Source of the DNA: Ornithodoros turicata
Lineage: Eukaryota > Arthropoda > Arachnida > Ixodida > Argasidae
Reading direction: 5' to 3'
DNA: 64,000 nucleotides
Assembly (NCBI RefSeq): GCF_037126465.1
Contig: NC_088204.1
Location: 75,019,807 to 75,083,806 of the forward strand
Positions 32,201 through 44,200 of this stretch are shown one piece after another; the first letter of the stretch is position 1; every line of letters begins with the position of its first letter. The translations under genes and the position numbers were made by a program. The notes under the pieces were generated by a model. The model ran no database searches and was not told the origin of the DNA. It saw only the letters and a list, made by a program, of their open reading frames with translations.

Positions 32201-35200
32201 AGTGCCCTCGTGCGGACTGGCGTGTCCAAAGACAACTACATGGGTAAGTCCCAGTTTTTTCGTGGTTCTCTCATGTCTTTGACACGCGGTAAAAGTATGA
32301 ATAGTACAATAATGTGAAGTTCTGTGACTTTTTCATCCGAGGCACGGGTTGGACTGAAGTACCAGCGCCCCAAGTTGACCAGAAGCTTGCACAAGTTGCT
32401 GTCGGGCCCAGTTCAGTGTGGGCCATCAGCCGCTATGGCACAGTGAGCATTTTTGTGAGATCCCCATAGTATACGTTTCTGAAGCTCCTGTCTGTTATTG
32501 TAAAGGTATGGTTTCGGTATGGAATAGAAGGAGAAGATCTTGGTTGCCTGAAATCGATTACAGGATCAGGTTGGATTGAGGTAGCTACGAAGATGGTTGC
32601 CATCACCGTAGGACCTAACAACCAGGTAAGCTGTCGTAGTAGCTTTAGATAATTGCTGAAAGATATTCGTATGCTGAAATCCATGGTGTCTGCGACCGTT
32701 CAGTGTCATCAAGGGCAGTTAGATGGCTGAACAGCAAACTATGGAATCACAGCATATACATAGATGCACAGCTGTATAGTTCCAATGCTGTGCAAACATG
32801 GTACACAGCATCGTGTATACATAGCATGGCAACATATACTAGCATATGTTACAAGAATACACAAGCAGCCCAAAGAAAGGAAAGGCTAAGGTGCCTGAAT
32901 ACGCCATTAGATGGCTGAGTACTAAGATGCCCTCTGTTCTGTGTGGGGTACTAGCACCCTTACTGGCAGCCGAACCCCTGTCCCCAAAGCACTATAATAC
33001 CACCCTTTGCAGAAGTGATGCACCTCATGTCGCCATTTTGGCGCTTTCGGTCACCACGCCTGAATGCTGTGTTCCGCTTCCACCAAGTTCACTTACTGCA
33101 ATAGTGTAGTGTGTAGACAGCTTTGTCAGCCCGATGCCTCCTGTGCTTTGGAGTCAAAATGGCGGATATCGTAGCAGACGACGGGGTTGCCCTTACGCTA
33201 CATAGAGGGATCTAATATTCACGTACCCTAAGATGGGCACAGCAGAAGCAACAGTAGCGTCGTGTATTCAGCATCGTCTCATTCGGGGTAGCTCTAAGGT
33301 CATGCTGAAGACTAGTGGTTCGAAAGGTACCACCGGCCGAATACATCTGGGGCTGAATACGTCGGCCAAAAAATCCCATCGTGTGTAGCATAGACGCAAC
33401 GTCAGTGAACAATGCAGGAATCAGGAAGGGGGTCATTGAAACCACCGTAGGATGCGTCAACCTATCTATCTATCTCCCTCCCGAGGCCGCTGCCCCGGGG
33501 CGTCTGACCTGGGTGATCTGGGGGCTTAATCGCTGCGCGAGCGAAACGAACCGGCATAAGGAATCGTTAGCTTACCGAAACGCAGAATGATAACGAAGTT
33601 GCACGCATAACGAGGAAACGAGTCTGTGCCAGCGGGTCTAGAGGGCCCGTGATTTGCTCCTCGTGACGCGTGACGTAACTTCCTCGTTTTCGTTAAAAGT
33701 GGCGCAATCTTTGGCTTAGGCGAACTGCGTATCGTGATCGGTATTATACGAGAGGGTAACCCAGGTGAAAAGACGTTAACGTTGCATGCGCCCACAGAGA
33801 ACAAGAAAATGGCGGAAGGTTTCTTTGCCTGGAAGATAACGGAAGCTGCGAACCGTGAACCATGCAGCCGTAACGGTCAAGATGGATTTCAGTTAGATGA
33901 AGTAGATTTTACGAAGAGCAGCCCACGTACTATACTGTTAGAAAATTTTATGCCTTTTAGGGTATAAACGGCTTGTCCCAGGTAAAGTAGTTTGTCCCGG
34001 TGTCTGAGGTAAAGTAATTTTATACCTCCCTGAAGGTATATTATTTGCACCTAATCGTATAAACATATATCCCCTTGAAAGCGTATTTTCAAACCCGGGG
34101 TCAAATCTGGAAAACTGGTATATTCGATTTATTTCAGCGCTTTATACAGGGTGTCCACGCTAAGTGTGAACAGATTTTTTAAAAATATATCAATCACTTT
34201 TTCCGAGATGAAATCAATTGCAATATAGCATATGCTGAATGGCACTCCTTAGGGGGGCATTAACAGACTCCTAAGGCAATGTCTTAATTAACTTTCAATG
34301 ATTACATTTTTAATTATAAAAGCTACGAAGTTGCTCCAATGAGAACATCTGATCTCTTCGGTCACCAGATACCAAAACCGTTTTCAGAACAAAAATCCGT
34401 TCGGTAGATCGTCCGCAAAAAATTCGTGAAGGAACGCCATTTTTTTCTTTATTTGGTTTATTGCGCATCTTCAAAGAAGCGGCTTTCCTTTACCCCCAGT
34501 GTGAGAGAGTGAAAGAGCACAGTGCCACCTCATGCGTCGAAGATTAGCTTTAACTTGCGGAAACAAAACAAAAACACAAATCTACCGGGTGACTCAATCG
34601 CGACTGCCCTTGTCTTTGGCTGCACTTTCTGTTTTCTTTTCATCTTTTTCCAGGACGCAAGAGGCGATAGTGTGCTCTTTCATCCTCTCGTATTGGGGGC
34701 GAAGGAAAGACGCGTCTCTAGAGATGCGCAATGAATAAAATAAAGAAAAAATGGCGTTCCATCACGATTTTTTTGCGGACGATTTATCGAACGGATTTTT
34801 GTTCTGAAAACGGCTTTGGTATCTGGTGACCGAAGAGATCAGATGTTCTCATTGGTGCAACTTCGTAGCTTTTATAATTAAAAAGTTAATTATTGAAAGT
34901 TAATTAAGACATTGCCTTAGGAGTCTGTTAATGCCCCCCTAGGGAGCAACCTTCAGCATATGCTATATTGCAATTGATTTCATCTCGGAAAAAGTGATTG
35001 ATATATTTTTTAAAAACCTGTTCACACTTAGCGTGGACACCCTGTATAAGAGTGGCACTTTCATGATCTAGCTCGTAACAAAATTAGAACAAAATAATAT
35101 TGAGCGACAAGTGCTTTAATAACATCAGCTACCGCGAGAAGGAAAGAAATGCCTGGAGACGAACGCACACAAACGTGCCCACAAACTCAATTCACAATGT

Positions 35201-38200
35201 GCAATGTGTAAAACGTAGAGGGGAGCTCTTGCAGATTACTCGCTATACAATCAGATGGGGTTGTTGAAATGCATATAAAAATGTTCTAGTCCACGGAGTT
35301 TTATAATTCTTACATTTCTATATCCAGTATATGAGCTTCTTCCACTTCTCTGCAATATTTACCTTCCTAACTCCTTCACTAATTTTTAAAAACGAGTGGT
35401 CCCGATACGAAACTACACCCTAAAATACCGGTGGTTTGCATGCATCGGGCCATAACCTCGAATTGCTGGACAGTTGTTCGAGCACTGCGAGAACCACGCG
35501 ACGACGGCATGTTTGCTGCCTTCCAAAGCATAGTCGAAAAACTGAAGAAGTGAAGTGACGGAAATGACGTTGACGCGCTCGAGCGCAGGCGTAGTCAGCT
35601 AATACCACGTGCACGGCCGTATCGACACCGACAGCTTAACGACATCGGTTCAAATCGTCGTTACGTTTGTTCTATTGGGTAGCCTCTTGCTTCGCTTGCC
35701 GTGTTAGGGACGGAGAAGAGGATGAGAAGGACCGCGCGCATCGCTCGGGTTCTGTACCTTCCCCCATTTCGGTATGCATATGCAGCCGAGTATGTTCGGT
35801 CGAAGTTGTGGTCAGAGATTACGCCACTGTCCCATTGACGAAGCGAGCACGAAATAACGATAACGATACACGATGCTTTATTGCAACTTCCAGATAACGA
35901 ACACAATCAGGGGGAAGCCAAAAAGCAGCACGAGGCTGCTTGACAAGGGCATTACCCCTTTAATATAATCGTCGCGACGGCGTTCAGCGAATGAACAAAA
36001 TCATCTATGTAGTGTGAAATATGGAACGCTATTTTAAAACTAACCTACCTAACTACCTAATCTTTAAACACAACCTTTAAAACTAGCACAACCATGACAA
36101 AATACTACAATGTGTGCAGTTCGGTATGTACAATACTGCATAATACTACACAATACAATATGCACAACACAATACAATATACACAATTGTGTATAAAATA
36201 ACAAGAAATTGAACTCCTATCCCGAAATATCAAATTAAATAAACAACGATCTTAAAGAAGAAAAGGAGAGGTCATTGATATATACCTTCTGCGTATGAAA
36301 ACTATTCAAACCGTAGGGAAGGGTATAAGACAGGGACTGATGGCCGTAGTTGGTCCTAAACCAGGGTATTGTCCATTTGTCACAGTGACGAGTACGTTGT
36401 GATAAGTGTCGTAACGCAAACAAGGATAACATATAATTATTATTTTGTCGTGTGGCAACTAGAAAAGACTTGAACATATGATAGTTGTACATACTGGTTA
36501 TCTTCATTATCTTGAAAGTGGTAAACAAAGGCTGTGTGTGTGCATCGTAAGGTACATCGGCTATTATACGCACTGCCCGTGCCCCGTGAAACAATGCCCG
36601 ATGGAACATGGAACAATGCCCCGTGAAAAATATGCCCCGTGAAACCCGTCTCGGGCTAGTTTTAACGGTCGCCGTTGTCGTGTTCGGCTGATATCGGCAG
36701 ATAAACGATCGCCCCTGGCAACTGTGGGATATTGCGCAACACAGTGTAACACGCTCTCAACGCGTCAGTCGCGCACAGACTCCCGTAATGGAAACTATGC
36801 TCCTATGTACTCTGATGTAATATCAATTAAACAGTTGGAAAATACAACAAATGGCGACGAGGATGGGATCTCTCACACCGATGGGATCTCCGACATCGAT
36901 GGACGACTGATCGCATGTGTCTTATGACGTAGAATCATCGATCTGCCAACTGTGAGTACAGGAATTTGCTACTAAAATGAGTGCACCCCTTGTCGGAAGA
37001 CTTGATGCCTTTGATGAAAATGTCGAGAGCTGGACCTCGTACGTTGAACGTGTAGAGGAGTATTTTGTCCTCAACAATCTTCAAGAAGACAAGAAAGTGG
37101 CAGCGCTTATAACCAGCATGGGAGCGAAAACATATAACACTCTCCGCAAATTGACATGCCCAAAGAAGCCTTCGGAGTTAAAGTTCAACGAGATCAAAAA
37201 GTACCTCACGGACTATTTCTCTCCGACGCCGTTGGAAATGTCAGAGCGGCATCGTTTCTACAATCGTGTTCAAGGACAGTCCGAATCAGCAAGTGAGTTT
37301 TTGGCTGAGTTACGTAAACTCTCCGAACATTGCAATTTTGGCACATTCCTTGACGAAGCCCTTAGAGACAAATTTGTCTGTGGCCTGCGAAGCACCTCTG
37401 TTCAACAGCGCATGCTCACCATGAAGGATTTGACACTGACAAAGGCGCTTCAAGAAGCGGTGTCATGTGAGCTCGCAGCCAAAGGTGTGGAGGTGTGGTA
37501 CATACCAAAAGAGAAAGCATAAACGGAGCCGCGTCTAGTGTTTCGAAAGTTCGAGACGAGGAAAAGAAGTGCTTCCGCTGCAACAAGAAGGGTCATGTTC
37601 CTTCGAAATGCCGATACCTCGACGCTGTATGCCTCCACTGCAACAAGAAGGGTCATATACGTCCCGCCTGCAGAAATCTTGCAGCAAACAAGTCGTCCAC
37701 TGAAGCTAAAACGAAGCAAACAAAAAAGAAGGACACTACAAATGCTTCAAAGGCTGAAAATGTTGGAACCATTCGCCAGGATGTTGACTCAGAGCTACTT
37801 GCGCATGTCACTGGTGGTGGATGTGAGCCCATTTGGTTAAAACCAGAAATTGAGGGCCATGTAATTCCAATGGAAATGGACACAGGGTCAAAGTATACTA
37901 TTGTACCCCAAGTTGTCTACTCGAAGCATTTCAGCCACATTCCACTGGAACCTACCTCCATGAAATTTCGAACTGTGACAAGTGAATGCTTCGTACCTGA
38001 TGGCGTAGCCACAGTTCAAGTAAAATTTCGAGAGAAATGTTCAAGGCTCCAACTCTATGTTGCAAGAACCCCAGGACCAGCACTGTTTGGCCGAGAGTGG
38101 ATTCAAGAATTCAAGTTGCTTGAAGAAACAAATGGAATCTTCAAGACGTCGACTGCGACGAAAGCTTCTCAAGAAGAAGTCAAAAATAAGCTGAACCAGA

Positions 38201-41200
38201 TTCTAGAAACTCACAAGGTCGTATTTGAAGACTCCATCGGGAAGTTGAATGGAATCAAGGCAACCTTAAACCTGAAGGAAAATGTTCAGCCCAAGTTCCT
38301 TCGTGCTCGTCAAGTTCCATACGCACTCAAGGAAAAAGTCTTTGCCGAATTGGACCGGCTAGAATCGGAAGGTATTCTGACCAAAGTCAATGTCAGTGAA
38401 TGGGCTACTCCCATAGTTCCTGTAGTAAAACCCAATGGGACAGTCAGGATATGTGGAGATTTCAAGAGCACCATCAATCAACACTTAGTCGTGGATCAGT
38501 ATCCTCTACCACTGGTTGAGGACATTTTCGCGAAGTTATCTGGTGGTCAGAAATATACAAAAATTGACCTCCGGCAAGCATTCCTTCAAATGGAAGTGGA
38601 TGAGAAGTCCAAGCATTTGCTAACTATCAATACAGAAAAGGGACTCTTCCGGTATAACAGGATGGTGTTTGGCATTGCTCCCGCACCTGCGATCTGGCAA
38701 CGCACCATCGAACAAGTTCTACAGGGTGTTCCTATGACACATGCAACGCAAGACGACATATTAGTGAGTGGTACTACTGAAGAGGATCATCTAGAAAATC
38801 TTTCAAAAGTCCTCATACGCCTGGAATCGTTTGGACTAAAAGCAAACCTGCAGAAGTGCTCCTTCTTCCAGGACAGCATTGTGTACTGCGGATACAAGAT
38901 CAGCAGCGAAGGTTTACACAAGACCCAAGACAAGATCCGTGCTGTACTTGAAGCTCCAGCACCGCAAAACGTCAGCCAGCTGCGTTCCTTTCTTGGGCTA
39001 ATCAACTACTACGGAAAATTTATTCCGGACAGCGCAAATCTTTTGCGACCTTTGCACGCACTTTTGGAAAAATCTGCAAAGTGGAAATGGACAAAAGACT
39101 GCAAAGTAGCCTTCCAAAAAGCTAAAGAAATTATTGCGTCTGACACAGTCCTTGTCCACTACAATCCGCAGCTACCACTCCGTCTCGCTTGTGATGCCGG
39201 ACCACATGGTCTCGGCGTAGTTCTTTCTCACGAAATGCCTGATGGGACGGAAAGGCCAATCGCATTTTCCTCGAGAACCCTCAAAACGGCAGAAAAGAAC
39301 TACTCACAAATTGACAAAGAGGCCCTGGCCATTGTCTGGGGAGTACAGAAGTTCTACGCTTATTTATATGGCCGACATTTCAGACTTATAACGGACCATC
39401 AACCATTGACGCAGATCTTCTCGCCAATGAAGGGTATACCTGCAATGCAAGCAGCACGTCTCCAACGCTATGCTCTCTTTCTCTCCGGCATGGACTACGA
39501 CATAGTGTATAAGAGGTCAGAAGACAACGGCAATGCTGACAGTTTGTCACGGTTACCTCTACCGGATGTTCCACCGGAGGGCCCAGATGAAGCTGAGCTT
39601 TACCATTTAAGCCAGTTTGAGCAACTTCCTGTTACTCATTCACAACTGCGAGACGCAACCCGACGAGATGTTATTCTGTCCAAAGTATACTGGAATGTCA
39701 TGAATGGCTGGGACAGTTCTAACTCGGACGAAGATCTTGTGCCTTACATCCGACGCAAAGATGAACTATCTGTGCAACAAGGAGTTCTAACATGGGGCAC
39801 TCGCACCGTCATTCCCGCGAAACTCGTACAGTCAATTCTTGACGAACTTCACCGTGGTCACATAGGAATCGTTAAAATGAAAGCTTTGGCACGATCCTAC
39901 GTATGGTGGCCAAACATCGATCGTGACATCGAAGCTGTTGCAAAGAATTGCGGAGGTTGTCTGAAGAACCAAAATGAGCCACCTAAGGCTCCATATCATC
40001 CGTGGGAAATTCCTAACGGACCATGGAAACGAGTCTATTTGGACTTCGCCGGGCCATTCCAAGATAAAATGTTCCTGGTAGTTGTGGACGCCTTCTCCAA
40101 ATGGCCTGAAGTAATCGTCATGAGCTCTACTGCTGCTTCTTACACTGTAGATGTCCTACGGACGATCTTTGCCAGAAACGGCATACCCGAACGTATCGTC
40201 ACTGACAATGGACCACAGTTCACATCAAGCGTGTTCAGGGAGTTCATGAGGAACAATGGAATTCAACATTCCTTGACAGCACCATACCACCCAGCAACCA
40301 ATGGACTTGCTGAGCGTTTTGTCCAGACACTCAAATCAAGCCTGAAATCTATGCAGGGGGAAGGGAGTATCCACGAGAATCTCGCAAAGTTCCTTATTGC
40401 ATATCGCACTTGCCCCCACACAACTACTGGGGAAACTCCATCAAAACTCTTCCTGGGACGCGAAATTCGCACCCGCCTGTCACTTATCAGGACAAGTGTT
40501 CAAGACAGTATACGAGACAAGCAAGATAAATTGTTCGAGCGGAACCATGGAAGAGAACGTTACTTTGAACCGGGACAACATGTTTCTGTTCGTGACTACA
40601 GGGGAACCGATAAGTGGACCACTGGTCTTGTCCTCAGACGCCACGGACCATTGTCCTATGAAGTAAAGGTTGGTGACAAAGTCTGGCGCCGGCACATCGA
40701 CCAGCTGAAACCGGGTGCCTGCGAACGTCAAAACGCTCGAGAAGAAAACCGCGGACCAACTTCAAATGACTCTGCTGTTCCAGAGCCCATGGTAGCGGAT
40801 CGACCACACCAACCAGAAGCAGAAGATACTCCTCCGAGCGAGTTGCACACGACTCCTGAGAATGTGCACACTCCGAATACAGCAGTCCCTGATCTAGGAA
40901 ATGGGAATGCACAAGTCGCAAAGACGCCCCGTCCCCAACGAAAAAGAAGACCTCCGGAAAGGCTGATTGTGGGACTGGACTAAAGAATTTGGCGGGGAGG
41001 AGATGTCGTGTTCGGCTGATATCGGCAGATAAACGATCGCCCCTGGCAACTGTGGGATATTGCGCAACACAGTGTAACACGCTCTCAACGCGTCAGTCGC
41101 GCACAGACTCCCGTAATGGAAACTATGCTCCTATGTACTCTGATGTAATATCAATTAAACAGTTGGAAAATACAACAGCCGTTGCTCTCGTTAGCTCGTG

Positions 41201-44200
41201 AGGTGGACTCGCGATGAAGCCCCCTTGTCTCAATAGAGCTGGTTCCGAGCCCGTAAAGGACACAAATGCACACACGCAAGTGTGTGTGTGCGTGTCCTTT
41301 TCGTCCTCATGGTAAAGTTTCCATTGTGTTGCTACCCCCGGCCGCCTGAGGTTGTCTGTGGATTTTCCGGACAGATATCACCACAGTTCCCCCGAAGTCG
41401 GTCCAGGTCTCATACAATTTCTCCTATCTCCTTCCGGATGTTACTGTCCCATCCGTCCAATTCTGCACGCCACTCATGGGCACAGTTGCTTCTCGGCGCT
41501 GAGACGGAACGAAAAAAAACCCCCCCCCCGTTTTTTATAAAGTCCGAATGACACGTTTTTTGAAACACCCTGTATACAGAGTGTTTCAAAATACGTGTCA
41601 TTCAGACTTTATAAAAAAAAAAAAAAAACGTGCGACGGAAAAATACGGGGTAAACGGCACTTTTGTGGCAACTGCATTTGTCATCTTGCAAAAATATTTT
41701 CATTTGATTTTAAATTAAAAGAAATTGAATTTCTTTAATTGAACTTCAAAATTTCCCAAGTCAACCTGACGTTTTTTTTACAGAATTAGAGAGCCTGTAG
41801 CGAACTTAGTCAGATCCACCAAGAAATCCGCTCGATATTGAAAGGGAACTGCCCAAAAAAAGTCCCGAAGTTGAGGCTTCAGAGTTTAGGGTATTCAACA
41901 GCGCACCAAATCAGTCGCAAAGATGCGCGGAGGGCAGGACATGCTCCTGGTCCCATGAAGCTAGAACAGTTTATCGCCGGACCGGCGTGCAGCACAAGAC
42001 GCGCCGATAACAAGGCGGGGGACATTCCACCATACGTTGATAAGCGGCAAACAAAAATGATTCCGCCTCTTTTTTCCCGCCCTGTTTTTTTTCGACCTTC
42101 TATCTTTCATGGGGGCAGGAGCATGTCATCCTCTCCACGAACCTTTGCGTCTCATTTGGTGCGCCGTTGAATACCCGAAACTTTGAAGCCTCAATTTCGG
42201 GACTTTTTTGGGGCATTTCCATTTGCAATATCGATCGGATTTCTTGGTGGATCTGACTAAGTTAGCTAGGGGCCCGATAATTCTGTAGAAAAAACGTTAG
42301 GTTGACTTGGGAAATTTTGGAGTTCAATTAAAGAAATTTAATTTATTTTAATTCAAATCAAATTAAAATATTTTTGCAAGATGGCAGATTCAGTTCCCGC
42401 ACAAGTGCCATTTACCGCGTATTTTTTCGTCGCCCCGTTTTTTTTGCAAAGTCCGAATGACACGTTTCTTGAAACACCCTGTATACCGGGTGTCTCGGTT
42501 AAATCCCCGGGCTAAATAATTCGCGAACGGGTGCACCAATCGACGAACTTTCTTTTTTACAAGTATCTGTCCGATACCACCTACAGGCTGCGCACCGTGT
42601 GAATGAGTGGGAGGCGCTCTTTATTTAAATAAAAGTTCGAAGGAGTTTCGTAAAAGAAAAAAAAAAAAACTTCTAAAGCATGGCGCTGCCGGCATTAAAA
42701 TGGGTACTACCCCTTTTCTGACATTCAGTGGACACCTTTTAAAGAAAAATCTGCTACCGAAGCGGGTCATTTGTTGTTGTAGTTAATTGGTTTCGGTTTA
42801 CATATTTTGTCGCAGCTGGTCGCTGTGAAGCGCAAAAGGACGTAATTCATTGGTGTATAATCCATTCGTGTAAGGACATAATTCGTTGGTGGATAAGGGA
42901 GTGGAAGAGCGTCCTTTTGCGCTTCACAAAAATATGTAATGATGAGAGATAGATGGCTTTGTACGTATTTGTCCTTTCTATATGTGCTCCAGTCTTAGAA
43001 CATCAATTGTCTCATGTAAAAATATGTAAACCAAAACCAATTAATTACTGCAACAAATGACCCGCTCCGGTGGCAGATGTTTCTCTAAAAGGTGTCCACT
43101 GAAGGTCACAAAGGGTCGTACCCATTTTAATGCCGAGAGCGCTCCGCTTTAGAAGTTGTTTTTTATAGAAGTTGTAAATAATGAGCGCCTCCCACCCATT
43201 CACACGGTGCGCAGCTTGTAGGTGGTATCGGACAGACACTTGTAAAAGGGAAGTTCGCTGATTGGTGCACCCGTTCCCGAATTATTGAGCACAGGGATTT
43301 AGCTGAGACACCCTGTATATTGTCGTTTCAAATATACATATTCGTGAGGAACAAAATAACAAAAAGAGAGATTCTGCAGAGAGAGAGAGAGAGAGAGAGA
43401 GAGATTCTGCAATATTTCTTGCTGTAGGATTGGAAGACTCCTTCTGAGATTTCACGGGAGTTTTACGCTACTTGAGGGCTGCTCTCCGCCATGGCTTGCG
43501 TAGTTCACACGAGTCATCAGCTAACGTCGTTGTAATGTGTGGTGGACGACAAGGTTGGTTCGGTTTCGAAATGCAAATGATATTTTTCGGGGAAGGGACG
43601 CTTGAAACAAAAAAGTCGGTTGAACACCGCTCTTTCCCTTTCACTCGTACCACCGAATATTTGTATACTTGTTGTCAAGAAAGCCGAAATTTATAATCCC
43701 GGGGTTTCGGGAAATGAAGTTATACTGAAATCCGGGATTTTGGGATCTCGGGCTTCGTACCCTAGTCACAACTAGGGTTGCCACCAGGCCGGCCGGTCAT
43801 TTGCTTGCTGCCGGTAGGAAGGTGATACCGGCAGCCTTTTGCCGGTATTTGTGGCTCAACACCTTTCATAGGGGTTTTAACGGGGCTTTGCTTTCAACGT
43901 TCCACTACAGCTTGAATAAATCTGGAGCACAGACCCAACTCCGTAGTCGACAGTCGTTTTCTTAGTTATTCATTATTAGTATCATTGTTGTCTTGAGCGA
44001 GTACGCTCGTTCTTTCTTTCTCTCTCTCTGTATACTCTCACCGCTCACCCACTTTCCCTTCCCCGCGAATATTTCCTCCTTTCTCTCTATTCCACCTCCT
44101 CTCCCTCAGCCGGTATTTGGCACTCCGAAAGGTGGCAACCCTAGTCACAACTAAAATATTTGCTATGAAAACATACGTACAATGAAGGGTTCTTTTCTTT

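Larger units (their letters stand above)
36676..41177 (+). mobile_element. Complete Ty3/gypsy LTR retrotransposon
   Basis: Two 174-bp LTRs that I read as identical (36676-36849 and 41004-41177) start TGTCGTG and end TACAACA. A 5-bp target duplication GCCGT sits at 36671-36675 and 41178-41182. The internal region has a primer-binding-like site, gag, pol and a purine tract. It lies in sense orientation in intron 7 of TECPR1-B. LTR identity implies recent insertion. Confidence 0.95.
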
